Part shown: positions 1 through 9,400 of the stretch, in pieces
How positions within the stretch are numbered: position 1 is the first letter of the stretch
Layout of the letters: each line of letters starts with the position of its first letter
Program-made: the position numbers and the translations under genes
Source: Aeromicrobium sp. Leaf350
GTDB taxonomy: Bacteria > Actinomycetota > Actinomycetes > Propionibacteriales > Nocardioidaceae
Assembly: GCF_916858655.1 (NCBI RefSeq)
Contig: NZ_CAKASL010000002.1
Coordinates: 372,001 to 436,000, forward strand
Reading direction: 5' to 3'
DNA length: 64,000 nucleotides
Notes under the pieces: model-generated
What the model was told of the DNA's origin: nothing
Seen by the model: the letters and a program-made list of their open reading frames with translations, nothing else
The model's database searches: none

Positions 1-1
1 G

Positions 2-1081
2 GCGGGGCGCCGCACCACGGCGGTCGCCGGCACGCACGGCAAGACCACCACCACCGCGATGCTCACCTGCGCCCTCCTCGAGGCGGGTGTCGACCCCTCG
101 TTCGCGATCGGCGCGGAGGTCGCCCGGCTGGGCACCAACGCCCGCCTCGGTGGCGGCCACGACCTGGTGGTCGAGGCCGACGAGTCCGACGGTGCCTTCC
201 TCGTCTACCGCCCCGCGGGCGCGATCGTCACCAACGTCGACGCCGACCACCTCGACGTCTGGGGCACGCCGGAGGCCTACGCGGGTGCCTTCGAGGAGTT
301 CGTCGGCACGGTGGGGGAGTTCCTCGTGCTTGACGTCGACGACGAGGGATCCGCCGCGCTGGTCGCGACGGGCACGGCTCGCGGGCTCGACGTCCTCACC
401 TGCGGCTTCGGCGACCCGGCCGCCGACTGGCACGGCTCGGACCTGCAGATCTCGGCCGCCGGCACGCGTTTCACCGCGACCGGGCCGGGCGGTGCGCGGG
501 TCGAGGTCGTCCTCGGGGTCGTCGGCGCCCACTACGCCCGCGACGCCCTGCTGGCGCTCGCGACGAGCCACCGGCTCGGTGCCGACCTCCTGGCCTCGGC
601 CGCGGGCCTCGCCACCTACACAGGCGCGGCGCGGCGCATGCAGCTGCTCGGCGAGGCCGGCGGGGTCCGGGTGTACGACTCGTACGCCCACCACCCCACC
701 GAGATCGCCGCCGACCTGGCCGCCGCGCGTGCCGTGGCCGGCGACGACCGCCTGGTCGTGGCCTACCAGCCGCACCTCGTGAGCCGCACCCGCATCTTCG
801 GTCGGGCGATGGGCGCGGCCCTCTCGAGCGCCGACCGCGTGGTGGTCGCCGACCTCTACCTCGCTCGCGAGGATCCCGACCCCGCCGTCACGTCTGCACT
901 CGTGGTCTCCGCCGTGGTCGGCACTCCCGCCAGCGAGGGCGGGCCGATCGACACGCTCGACACGGTGCTCGTCGACCTGGTGCGACCGGGTGACGTGCTG
1001 CTGACCCTCGGTGCCGGTGACATCACGACGGTCGGGCCGCGCGTGCTCGAGAGGCTCGGCGCCGCCCCCACCGGGGGCTGA
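2..1081 (+). CDS. murC: UDP-N-acetylmuramate--L-alanine ligase MurC, 5' end outside window
   Basis: MurC adds L-alanine to UDP-MurNAc in the cytoplasm using ATP, the first step of peptide-stem synthesis. The reading frame is open from the window edge: the ATP-binding loop GTHGKTTTT is read at about nt 29-58, so the first ~110 residues are missing and the ATG at 59 inside the P-loop is not the start. Downstream are the Mur ligase motifs DESDGAF (near 178), TNVDADHLD (near 230) and YDSYAHHPTE (near 673), the last separating MurC from MurD/E/F. About 360 codons are visible, as expected for a ~470-residue enzyme. Five bases separate it from ftsQ, consistent with one dcw operon. Confidence 0.96.
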   Translation, partial: AGRRTTAVAGTHGKTTTTAMLTCALLEAGVDPSFAIGAEVARLGTNARLGGGHDLVVEADESDGAFLVYRPAGAIVTNVDADHLDVWGTPEAYAGAFEEFVGTVGEFLVLDVDDEGSAALVATGTARGLDVLTCGFGDPAADWHGSDLQISAAGTRFTATGPGGARVEVVLGVVGAHYARDALLALATSHRLGADLLASAAGLATYTGAARRMQLLGEAGGVRVYDSYAHHPTEIAADLAAARAVAGDDRLVVAYQPHLVSRTRIFGRAMGAALSSADRVVVADLYLAREDPDPAVTSALVVSAVVGTPASEGGPIDTLDTVLVDLVRPGDVLLTLGAGDITTVGPRVLERLGAAPTGG

Positions 1082-1086
1082 CGCCG

Positions 1087-1818
1087 ATGTCCGACACCCG
1101 AGGCCTGTTCGGCCGGAGCCGCCGACAGGCGCGCCTGCACCGCGCGGTGCGCGTGCTGATCGTGCTCGTCGTGCTGCTGGTCCTCGGAGCCGGTGCGTGG
1201 GTGGTCGCGTTCTCGTCGCTCCTCGCGGCCGACGAGGTGGAGGTCACGGGCACCGAGCAGCTCAGCGAGGCCGAGGTCGAGGCCGCCGCCGACGTCCCGC
1301 TCGGCCGGCCGCTGGCGCGCCTCGACCTCGACGCGATCGAGGAGCGGGTGCGAACCCTGACCATGGTCGAGTCCGCGGAGGTCTCGCGCTCGTGGCCCGG
1401 GACCGTGACGATCCGCGTCACCGAGCGCACGGCCGTGGCCTGGATCGAGGCGCAGGGCGAGATCCGGGGCGTCGACCGCTTCGGAGCCGACTTCCGGTCG
1501 TTCGACGAGCCGCCCCAGCTCACCGAGATCCGCATCGAGACCAACGACCCGCGCGACCGCCAGCAGTCGCTGGAGGGTCTCGGGTCGGTCGTCTCGACCT
1601 TGCGGGAGAAGGCGCCCGACCTGCTGGCCCAGGTCGCGTACGGCGAGGCCGAGAGCCAGGACTCCGTGACGCTGCACCTCCTGGACGGTCGCAGCGTGCG
1701 GTGGGGGAGCTCGGAGGACTCCGAGCGCAAGCTCGAGGTCATCACGGCCCTGCTGGCGTCGGTGCAGGCCACCGAGTACGACGTCAGCGCCCCCGAGCAG
1801 CCCACCACGCGCGAGTGA
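1087..1818 (+). CDS. ftsQ: Cell division protein FtsQ/DivIB
   Basis: FtsQ is a bitopic divisome protein linking early and late division proteins at the septum. The 243-residue product has a short basic cytoplasmic tail, one transmembrane helix at about residues 19-41 (VLIVLVVLLVLGAG), then a POTRA-like domain beginning at VEVTGTEQL and a FtsQ-type beta domain with TIRVTERTAVAWI. This is the normal size for actinobacterial FtsQ. It lies between murC and ftsZ, the canonical dcw order; murB is not between murC and ftsQ here. The ATG at 1087 gives the expected short N-terminal tail. Confidence 0.95.
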   Translation: MSDTRGLFGRSRRQARLHRAVRVLIVLVVLLVLGAGAWVVAFSSLLAADEVEVTGTEQLSEAEVEAAADVPLGRPLARLDLDAIEERVRTLTMVESAEVSRSWPGTVTIRVTERTAVAWIEAQGEIRGVDRFGADFRSFDEPPQLTEIRIETNDPRDRQQSLEGLGSVVSTLREKAPDLLAQVAYGEAESQDSVTLHLLDGRSVRWGSSEDSERKLEVITALLASVQATEYDVSAPEQPTTRE

Positions 1819-2022
1819 GACGCAGACCCGCCAATCAGCGTGGGAGTGCTCGGCGTGTCGTCCCGATGCGGTCAGGCGCAGACACGTACCGTCGGACCAG
1901 CACGAGGTTGACATAACTATAACTCTCCACGTGAGGGTCACAGTTTAGGCCACCTCCCACCAGTCACTCGAACCCCAGCCGCACCTCCACCGCCTCGGTG
2001 GACATCGCCCGGAAGGAACACC
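1819..2022 (+). promoter_or_regulatory. ftsZ upstream region with promoter-like and palindromic elements
   Basis: This 204-base gap precedes ftsZ. A TTGACA hexamer lies at 1908-1913 and a TATAAC hexamer at 1918-1923, too close to belong to one sigma-70 promoter. They sit in an imperfect inverted repeat, TAACTCTC (1920-1927) and GAGGGTCA (1933-1940), 6 of 8 pairing. A strong purine-rich ribosome binding site, GGAAGGAA, is at about 2011-2018. I recall a similar TTGACATAAC block upstream of other actinobacterial ftsZ genes, so this may be a conserved control site; that is memory, not an alignment. Confidence 0.5.
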
Positions 2023-3165
2023 ATGGCGGTCCAGAACTACCTCGCCGTGATCAAGGTCGTCGGCATCGGCGGTGGCGGCGTCAACGCCGTCAACCGCATG
2101 ATCGAGGTGGGGCTCAAGGGTGTCGAGTTCATCGCGATCAACACCGATGCCCAGGCACTGCTCATGAGCGACGCCGACGTCAAGCTCGACGTCGGCCGCG
2201 ACTCGACCCGCGGGCTCGGCGCCGGCGCCAACCCCGACATCGGCAAGCGCGCCGCCGAGGACCACGCCGAGGAGATCGAGGCGGCCATCAAGGGCGCCGA
2301 CATGGTCTTCGTGACGGCCGGCGAGGGCGGCGGCACGGGCACCGGCGGTGCGCCGGTCGTCGCGCGCATCGCCCGCTCGCTCGGCGCCCTCACGATCGGC
2401 GTCGTCACGCGGCCCTTCAAGTTCGAGGGTCGCAACCGCTCGGGCCAGGCCGACGCCGGCATCCAGGCGCTGCGCGAGGAGGTCGACACCCTCATCGTCA
2501 TCCCGAACGACCGGCTGCTGTCGATCAGCGACCCGAACGTGAGCCTGCTCGACTCCTTCCGGCAGGCCGACCAGGTGCTGCACCAGGGCGTCTCGGGCAT
2601 CACCGACCTCATCACGACGCCGGGCCTGATCAACCTCGACTTCGCCGACGTGAAGTCGGTCATGTCCGACGCCGGGTCGGCGCTGATGGGCATCGGCTCG
2701 GCCCGCGGTGAGCAGCGTGCCGCGGTCGCGGCCGAGATGGCCGTCTCGAGCCCGCTGCTCGAGGCCTCCATCGAGGGTGCGCGCGGCGTGCTGCTGTCGA
2801 TCGCGGGCGGGTCCGACCTGGGTCTGTTCGAGATCAACGAGGCGGCCGGCCTGGTGGCCGACGCGGTGCACCCCGAGGCGAACATCATCTTCGGTGCGGT
2901 CATCGACGACGCGCTCGGCGACGAGGTCCGCGTGACCGTCATCGCCGCCGGCTTCGACGGCGGCGAGCCCAAGGTGCGCGACGCGTCGCAGCCGGCCCTG
3001 CTCAAGGAGGGTGGCGCTGCGGCGGCCGCTCCTGCAGCCGCTGCGGAGTCGACGCCCACCAAGGCGTCCGACTACCTCAAGCCCGACCCGCACCTGGACG
3101 GCCCGCTGGAGCCGGTGGAGGTCGAGTACGACGACGACCTCGACATCCCCGACTTCCTGCGCTGA
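2023..3165 (+). CDS. ftsZ: Cell division GTPase FtsZ
   Basis: FtsZ is the tubulin-like GTPase that forms the Z-ring. The 380-residue product begins with a short N-terminus followed by the nucleotide-binding [11 protein letters not shown] (about residues 15-25), the tubulin signature [10 protein letters not shown] (about 101-110) and the T7-loop region ([14 protein letters not shown]). A variable Ala/Pro/Glu-rich linker follows residue ~320 and ends in the C-terminal peptide DIPDFLR, the docking peptide for membrane tethers. SepF, encoded 1.5 kb downstream, is the expected tether because actinobacteria lack FtsA. The ATG at 2023 has a good ribosome binding site. Confidence 0.99.
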   Translation: MAVQNYLAVIKVVGIGGGGVNAVNRMIEVGLKGVEFIAINTDAQALLMSDADVKLDVGRDSTRGLGAGANPDIGKRAAEDHAEEIEAAIKGADMVFVTAGEGGGTGTGGAPVVARIARSLGALTIGVVTRPFKFEGRNRSGQADAGIQALREEVDTLIVIPNDRLLSISDPNVSLLDSFRQADQVLHQGVSGITDLITTPGLINLDFADVKSVMSDAGSALMGIGSARGEQRAAVAAEMAVSSPLLEASIEGARGVLLSIAGGSDLGLFEINEAAGLVADAVHPEANIIFGAVIDDALGDEVRVTVIAAGFDGGEPKVRDASQPALLKEGGAAAAAPAAAAESTPTKASDYLKPDPHLDGPLEPVEVEYDDDLDIPDFLR

Positions 3166-3843
3166 GTGTTCCTCCGGCACGAGCGCCTGGCGCACGGGGT
3201 CGAGGTGGCGTTCACGGACGCCAGCCTCGACCTGCGTGACCCGGCGTCGTACCCGCGGCTGGCCCGCGAGCTCGGCGTCGAGACGGTCGGGGCCGTGCAC
3301 CAGGTGCACGGCCGCACGGTCGCGACGCTCGGGGCCACGCTCCCGATCCGGGGCGGTGAGCTCGACGACGAGCTGACCGACGCCGACGCGGTGCTGGTCG
3401 ACGCCCCGGGAGCCGCCGTCGCGCGCGCGGCCGACTGCGTGCCGATCGGCATCCTCGACCTCGACTCCGCCCGCGGGGCCGTCGTGCACGCGGGGCGCGT
3501 GGGGCTCGTGGCAGGCGTGGTGCCGGCTGCGGTCGACGCCCTGCGCGAGTCCGGGTCCGTGCGCCTGCGCGCCTGGGTGGGCCCGCGCGCCTGCGGTCGC
3601 TGCTACGAGGTGCCCGAGGCGATGGCGGCCGAGGTCGACGCTGCCGTGCCCGGCACCCGCTCACGCACGTCGTGGGACACCTCCGCGCTCGACATCGGTG
3701 CCGGGGTGATCTCCCAGCTGGAGGCGGCCGGGGTCGAGGTCGTCGACCTCGGCGGCTGCACGATCGAGGATCGCCGGCACCACTCGCACCGCCGTGACGG
3801 CGACGCCGCGGGCCGCCACGGGGTCGTGGTGGTCGTGCGATGA
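3166..3843 (+). CDS. pgeF: Polyphenol oxidase/purine nucleoside phosphorylase family protein PgeF (YfiH)
   Basis: This is the YfiH/DUF152 family. Members are annotated as multicopper oxidases but have been shown to cleave or deaminate purine nucleosides, and E. coli PgeF edits peptidoglycan precursors. The 225-residue protein has the conserved VHQVHGRTV segment near residue 45, the CVPIGILD block (around residues 91-98), a GPRACGRCYEV metal-ligand region and a C-terminal HHSHRRDG. The GTG start at 3166 follows the ftsZ stop with no spacer, and its own stop overlaps the next ATG. It is a standard member of the ftsZ-sepF interval. Which activity predominates here cannot be told from sequence. 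Confidence 0.9.
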   Translation: MFLRHERLAHGVEVAFTDASLDLRDPASYPRLARELGVETVGAVHQVHGRTVATLGATLPIRGGELDDELTDADAVLVDAPGAAVARAADCVPIGILDLDSARGAVVHAGRVGLVAGVVPAAVDALRESGSVRLRAWVGPRACGRCYEVPEAMAAEVDAAVPGTRSRTSWDTSALDIGAGVISQLEAAGVEVVDLGGCTIEDRRHHSHRRDGDAAGRHGVVVVVR

Positions 3844-4562
3844 GCGACCGGCTCGAGGAGCTGCGGACCAACCTGGCCGCGGTCGAGGAGCGCATCGCTG
3901 CGGCCTGCGCCGACGCCGGACGCGACCGCTCGGAGCTCACGCTCGTGGTCGTCACCAAGACCTATCCCGCCGCCGACGTCGTGCTCCTCGCCGAGCTCGG
4001 CGTCACCGAGGTCGGCGAGAACCGTCACCCGGAGGCGGGGGAGAAGGCCGCGGCAGTGAGCGAGATGGGCGTCGACGCCGCCGTGCGGTGGCACTTCATG
4101 GGCGGTCTGCAGACCAACAAGGCCGGCGCCGTGGCGCGCTACGCGGACGTCGTGCACTCGGTCGACCGCGCGAAGCTCGTCGCGTCGCTCGGCCGCGGTG
4201 CCGTGGCCGCGGAGCGTGACCTCGAGGTCCTGCTGCAGGTCGACCTCGGCCCTGACTTCGACCAGCCCTCCGACGGCCGATCAGGCGCCGCCCCGGACGA
4301 CCTCGCTGCCCTCGCCGACACGGTCGCCGCGACGGAGTGGCTCCGCCTCGGCGGGGTCATGACCGTGGCGCCGATCGGCATCGACCCGGTGCCGGTCTTC
4401 GAGCGCCTCGCGTCGATCGCCGAACGGCTCCGCGGTGACCACCCCGGCGCCACCACGATCTCGGCCGGCATGAGTGGCGACCTCGAGGCCGCCGTGGCCT
4501 CCGGCGCGACACACCTGCGTGTCGGGCGCGCGATCCTCGGCGAACGGGCACCGCTCGGGTAA
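3840..4562 (+). CDS. YggS-type pyridoxal-phosphate homeostasis protein
   Basis: A PLPBP/YggS family protein that binds pyridoxal phosphate without known catalysis and buffers B6 levels and amino-acid metabolism. The 240-residue TIM-barrel has the PLP lysine in VVVTKTYPA (Lys40), the WHFMGGLQTNK motif (typically WHFIGxLQxNK) and the C-terminal SAGMSGDLEAAV and THLRVGRAILG phosphate-binding loops. NRHPE replaces the common NRVQE segment. The start overlaps the pgeF stop as ATGA, indicating translational coupling. It is a routine neighbour of sepF in Gram-positive bacteria. Confidence 0.93.
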   Translation: MSDRLEELRTNLAAVEERIAAACADAGRDRSELTLVVVTKTYPAADVVLLAELGVTEVGENRHPEAGEKAAAVSEMGVDAAVRWHFMGGLQTNKAGAVARYADVVHSVDRAKLVASLGRGAVAAERDLEVLLQVDLGPDFDQPSDGRSGAAPDDLAALADTVAATEWLRLGGVMTVAPIGIDPVPVFERLASIAERLRGDHPGATTISAGMSGDLEAAVASGATHLRVGRAILGERAPLG

Positions 4563-4649
4563 TGTCACTGATGTGATTTGAGTGAATTCTCAGGTCTCCA
4601 CCACGAACCACGGTGCGGCCCCGCCGCACCACACACCTGAGGGGCAGTC

Positions 4650-5150
4650 ATGGCTGGCGCAATGCGAAAGATGGGCGAGTACCTCGGCCTCGTCGAGCAG
4701 GCCGACTACGACGAGATGTACGACGAGGAGCCCACCCCGACCCGGGAGCGGGAGCCCCGTGCCGAGGTTGCGCCGTCGCGCCCTGCGCGCACGCCCGCCG
4801 TCATCCGGCCGGCTGCCGTCGCCAACATCGACGACCGTCGCCGCCGCGAGGTCGCGGCCGTCGGTTCCGACGTCACGCGCATCGAGACCGTCACGCCCCG
4901 CACGTTCAACGACGCACGCGTCGTCGGCGAGAACTTCCGCAGCGGCGTCCCGGTCATCATGAACCTGACCGAGCTGGACGACGCCGATGCCAAGCGCATG
5001 GTCGACTTCGGTGCCGGCCTGGTGTTCTCGGTGCACGGTGCCATCACGCGCGTCACCGCGGGCGTCTTCCTGCTCACCCCGGCGAATGTGGTGGTGTCCG
5101 ACGAGGACAAGCAGCGCATCGCCGGCGGTGGCCTCTACGACCACAACTGA
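4650..5150 (+). CDS. sepF: Cell division protein SepF, FtsZ membrane tether
   Basis: SepF binds the FtsZ C-terminal peptide and anchors the Z-ring to the membrane through an N-terminal amphipathic helix. The 166-residue product has that helix (MAGAMRKMGEYLGL), an acidic-to-basic disordered linker to about residue 75, then the SepF fold: TPRTFNDARVVGENFRSG, VIMNLTELDDADAKRMVDF and a GLVFSVHGAITRV strand. An 87-base gap separates it from yggS, enough for its own promoter. It complements the ftsZ tail seen upstream. Confidence 0.96.
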   Translation: MAGAMRKMGEYLGLVEQADYDEMYDEEPTPTREREPRAEVAPSRPARTPAVIRPAAVANIDDRRRREVAAVGSDVTRIETVTPRTFNDARVVGENFRSGVPVIMNLTELDDADAKRMVDFGAGLVFSVHGAITRVTAGVFLLTPANVVVSDEDKQRIAGGGLYDHN

Positions 5151-5159
5151 CGCCGACGT

Positions 5160-5453
5160 ATGCCTGCCGGCGTCGCCGACATCGTCCTGCTGGTCCTCTG
5201 GATCGCGATCGTCCTGCTCCTGGCGCGATTCGTCATCGAGTGGATCCAGGTCTTCGCACGCAACTGGGCGCCCCGTGGCTGGGTCGCCGTCCTGTGCGAG
5301 GGCATCTACGTCGTGACCGATCCGCCCCTGCGGGCGATCCGTCGTGTCATCCCCCCGCTGCGGCTCGGACAGGTCGCTCTGGACCTGTCTCCGCTGATCC
5401 TGCTGATCGTCATCCAGATCCTCATCAGCGTGGTGCGCGCCACCACCGTCTGA
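5160..5453 (+). CDS. YggT family membrane protein
   Basis: A 97-residue integral membrane protein of the YggT family, implicated in osmotic tolerance and regularly encoded between sepF and divIVA. Two hydrophobic segments are visible: IVLLVLWIAIVLLLARFVIEW (about residues 7-27) and LSPLILLIVIQILISVV near the C-terminus, joined by a loop with VTDPPLRAIRRVIPPLRLG, the family signature. The TATG at 5159-5162 supplies the start nine bases after sepF, so co-translation is likely. The molecular role remains unknown in the family. Confidence 0.9.
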   Translation: MPAGVADIVLLVLWIAIVLLLARFVIEWIQVFARNWAPRGWVAVLCEGIYVVTDPPLRAIRRVIPPLRLGQVALDLSPLILLIVIQILISVVRATTV

Positions 5454-5501
5454 GTCACCAGTGGGACGGGTGTGGCAGGAGTGGCCGACCCACGGGTAGC
5501 G

Positions 5502-5507
5502 TAGGAT
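5502..5507 (+). promoter_or_regulatory. Probable -10 element (TAGGAT) of divIVA
   Basis: In the 90 bases between yggT and divIVA, TAGGAT at 5502-5507 matches the actinobacterial -10 form TANNNT. No good -35 is obvious. A ribosome binding site (GAGGTGA) precedes the divIVA ATG at 5544, so this promoter would give a leader of about 30 bases. Confidence 0.5.
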
Positions 5508-5543
5508 CGATCGAAAGTCTCAACCCGACCCTGAGGTGAACTG

Positions 5544-6356
5544 ATGCCCCTGACTCCCGAGGACGTGCGCAACAAGCGCTTTACGCCCGTGCGCCTGCGC
5601 GAGGGCTACGACATGGGCGAGGTGGACCAGTTCCTCGACGAAGTCGAGTCCGAGCTGGAGCGCCTGACCGTGGAGAACGACGAGCTGCGAGCGAAGGTGG
5701 CCGCGGCGTCGACCGGCGAGCCCACGGGACTCATCCCGCAGGTCGCTCCGCCCGTGCACGAGCCGCCGGCGCCCGCCGTCACCGCGCCCCCCGTCATCCC
5801 CGAGCCCACGCCGGCTCCCGAGCCGGCTCCGGTCGCGGCCGAGCCGGTCGCCACGCGAGCACCGTCGGTCGCCGACGCGTCCTCGGCTGCGGCGCGCCTG
5901 CTCGAGATCGCCTCGACCAACGCCGACCAGCTGATGGAGGCGGCGAAGGAGGAGGCCGACCGCATCGTGGGCGAGGCCCGTGCCAAGGCCGAGCGCCTCG
6001 AGACCGAGTCGCGTGGCAAGGCCGACCGTCTCGAGACCGACGCCCGCATCCGCGCGCAGAAGCTCGACGACGAGACCAAGCAGCGTCGCGAGCAGGCCCT
6101 CGCCAGCATCGAGCGCGAGCGCTACGAGGCCCAGCGCGAGGTCGAGCACCTGCGTGCCTACGAGCGCGAGTACCGCGCCCGTCTGAAGAACTACTTCCAG
6201 ACGCAGCTCGAGCAGCTCGCGTCGTCGGACAACACCCCCGAGGCCAACGCGGCCCCGGCCGCCAACGGCAACGGCGTGAGCTCGAACCCGAGCAGCGCCC
6301 CCGCCGAGCCGCAGCCGCGCCGCATGCGCTCGCTGCTGGGTGACGACGACGTCTGA
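5544..6356 (+). CDS. divIVA: Polar growth and septum-site protein DivIVA (Wag31)
   Basis: DivIVA/Wag31 senses negative membrane curvature and organises polar cell-wall growth in actinobacteria. The N-terminal DivIVA domain is clear: MPLTPEDVRNKRF, then REGYDMGEVDQFLDEVE and a first coiled coil to about residue 50. A Pro/Ala-rich linker (residues ~60-110) follows, then a long charged coiled coil (EAKEEADRIVGEARAKAERL and onward) and a disordered tail. At 270 residues it is of Wag31 size. In relatives it is phosphorylated on Thr in the linker, but no site is assigned here. Confidence 0.96.
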   Translation: MPLTPEDVRNKRFTPVRLREGYDMGEVDQFLDEVESELERLTVENDELRAKVAAASTGEPTGLIPQVAPPVHEPPAPAVTAPPVIPEPTPAPEPAPVAAEPVATRAPSVADASSAAARLLEIASTNADQLMEAAKEEADRIVGEARAKAERLETESRGKADRLETDARIRAQKLDDETKQRREQALASIERERYEAQREVEHLRAYEREYRARLKNYFQTQLEQLASSDNTPEANAAPAANGNGVSSNPSSAPAEPQPRRMRSLLGDDDV

Positions 6357-6371
6357 GCCGCACCAGGGTTG

Positions 6372-6421
6372 AACGACGAAGGGCCCCGACCAGCACTCGC
6401 TGGTCGGGGCCCTTCGTCGTT
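6372..6421. terminator. Bidirectional intrinsic terminator between divIVA and ileS
   Basis: A perfect 22-base inverted repeat has arms at 6372-6393 and 6400-6421 and a six-base loop (CACTCG). The outer ends are AACGACGAA and TTCGTCGTT, giving a short T-rich end in both directions. It lies exactly between the convergent stops of divIVA (6356) and ileS (6426), so it can terminate both transcripts. Confidence 0.9.
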
Positions 6422-6425
6422 GCTG

Positions 6426-9400
6426 CTAGGCCTTCGTCACGGCGAACGCCAGGTCGATCTCGTCCTCGGTGAAGGTCAGGCCCTCGGCGTCGTCACGGGT
6501 CACCTCGGTCGCCAGGACCTCCTCGGCGATCTCCGTGCCGTGCACGGCGAACGCGTCGGTGACAGCGTCCGAGCCGTTCCAGCGCAGCGTGATGCGGTCG
6601 GTGATGTCGAAGCCGGAGGACTTGCGGGCCTCCTGCACGGCGCGGATGACCTCGCGGGCCAGCCCGGCGCGGCGCAGGTCGTCGTCGAGCTCGAGGTCGA
6701 GCGCGACCGTCTCACCCTGGTCGTTGACGACCGACCAGCCCTCGCGAGGACGCTCCGAGATGATGACGTCGTCGAGGGTGATCTCGACGGTGTCGCCGTC
6801 GACCTCGACCGTCGCGGGGCCACCGGCCTGCAGCGTCGTCGCCAGCGCCGTCGGGTCGGCGGCGGCGATGGCCTCCGCGACGCGGGGCGTCTGCTTGGCG
6901 AAGCGCTTGCCCAGCGCGCGGAAGTTGCCCTTGACGGAGTGGTCGACCAGGGCGCCGCCGTCCTCGCCGAGCGCGTCGAGGCGGCCGATGTTGAGCTCCT
7001 CGCAGACCTGGGCGCGCAGGTCCTCGCCCAGCGCACGCCAGGCGGAGGACGCCACGAGCGCACGGCGCAGGGGCTGGCGGACCTTGGCCTTCGCCTCCGC
7101 CCGGGCCGCGCGTCCGAGCTCGGTGATGCGCCGGGCCAGGTGCACGCGGGCGTCGAGGCCCTCGACGACCAGGCTCGGGTCGGCGACCGGCCACGCCGCC
7201 AGGTGCACCGAGCTGGTCGCGGACGGGTCGACCGGCCGCACGACGTCCTGCCAGACGCGCTCGGTGATGAACGGGACGAGCGGGGCCATGAGACGGGTCA
7301 GGACGTCGATCGTCTCGTGCAGCGTCGCGAGCGCGGCGGGGTCGCCGGCCCAGAAGCGGCGCCGCGAGCGACGGACGTACCAGTTCGAGAGGTCGTCGAC
7401 GAAGCGCGCGATGCGGGCGCCCGCCGACTGCGTGTCGAACTGCTCGAGGTCGGTCGTGACGTCGGCGGTCAGCACCTGCAGCTGCGAGAGCACCCACTGG
7501 TCGAGCACGTCGCGGTCGGCCGGGGCCGGCGCGTCCTGCCCCGGCGACCAGTCGGCCGCACGCGCGTAGAGCACGTGGAAGGCGACCGTGTTCCAGTACG
7601 TCAGGAGCACCTTGCGCACGATCTCGGTGAGGGTGACGTGGCCGATGCGGCGCGCCGACCACGGCGAGCCGGAGCACGCCATGAACCACCGCAGGGCATC
7701 GGCGCCGTGCTCGTCCATCAGCGGCATGGGCAGCAGGATGTTGCCGAGGTGCTTGCTCATCTTGCGGCCGTCCTCGGCCAGCAGGTGGCCCAGGCACACG
7801 ACGTTCTCGTAGGACGACTTGTCGAACACGAGCGTGCCGACGGCCATCAGCGAGTAGAACCAGCCGCGGGTCTGGTCGATCGCCTCGCAGATGTACTGGG
7901 CCGGGTAGGCGCGCTCGAACTTCTCGACCGAGCCGGGGGCGTGGGGGTAGCCCCACTGGGCGAAGGGCATCGAGCCGGAGTCGAACCAGACGTCGATGAC
8001 CTCGGGCACGCGGCGGTACGTGCCGGACTCGCCTTCGACCTCGAAGGTCACGTCGTCGATGTACGGGCGGTGCGGGTCGAGATCGGCCAGGTCGCGGCCG
8101 GTCAGCTCCGAGAGCTCGGCGAGCGACTGGACGCACACGACCTTCGACGGGTCGGCGTCGTTGCGCCAGATCGGCAGGGGAGTGCCCCAGAAGCGCGACC
8201 GCGACAGCGACCAGTCCATGTTGTTGTCGAGCCAGTCGCCGTAGCGGCCGTGCTTGATCGTCTCCGGGAACCAGGACGTGGCCTCGTTCTCGGCGAGCAG
8301 CTGGTCCTTGATCTGCGTCGTGCGGATGTACCAGGCCGGCAGCGCGTAGTACATGAGCGGCGTGTGGCAGCGCCAGCAGTGCGGGTACGAGTGCTCGTAG
8401 TCGAGCTTGGCGTGCAGCAGGCCACGCGACTTCAGGTCGGCGACCAGGGTGGCGTCGGCCTCCTTGAAGAACGCGCCACCCACGAGGGGCACGTCGGCCT
8501 GGAAGTGGCCGTCGGCCTCGATCGGGTTGACGACCGGCAGGCCGTACGCCTTACAGACCGCCATGTCCTCGGCGCCGAACGCGGGGGACTGGTGCACGAG
8601 GCCCGTGCCGTCGTCGGTCGTGACGTACTCGGCGAGCACGACGTAGTGCGCGTCGGGCACCTCGACGAGCTCGAAGGGACGCTGGTAGGTCCAGCGCTCC
8701 ATGTCGCGGCCCGTGAAGGTCTCCTCGACGGTCCATCCCTCGCCGAGGGCGCTCGCCACGAGTCCCTCGAAGACGATCGCGCGATCGTCGCCGTTGCTGG
8801 CGACGGCGTAGGTGTAGTCGGGGTGCACCGCGACCGCCGTGTTGGACACGAGCGTCCACGGGGTGGTGGTCCAGACCAGCAGGTCGGTGCCGGCGTGCGG
8901 GCCGCTCGTGAGCGGGAAGCGCACGTAGACCGACGGGTCCACGATCGTCTCGTAGCCCTGCGCCAGCTCGTGGTCGGACAGCGTGGTGCCGCAGCGGGGG
9001 CAGTACGGGGCGACGCGGTGGTCCTCGACCAGCAGGCCCTTGTCCCAGATCTGGCGCAGCGCCCACCAGACGCTCTGCACGTACTCGGGGTCCATGGTCC
9101 GGTAGGGGTGGGCCATGTCGGTCCAGTAGCCCATGCGGTCGGTCATGTCCTCGAACTGGCCGACGTTGCGCAGCACGGCCTCGCGGCACTTCGCGTTGAA
9201 CTCCGCGATGCCGTACGCCTCGATGTCGGGCTTGCCGTTGAAGCCCAGCTCCTTCTCGACCGCGATCTCGACCGGGAGGCCGTGGCAGTCCCAGCCGGCC
9301 TTGCGCTCGACCAGGTGCCCCTGCATCGTCTTGAAGCGCGGGAAGACGTCCTTGAAGACGCGGGCCTCGACGTGGTGCGTGCCCGGCACGCCGTTGGCGG

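Noticed and set aside
1945-3489. A 514-codon minus-strand frame over ftsZ
   Set aside because: Antisense to ftsZ and pgeF, with no homology.
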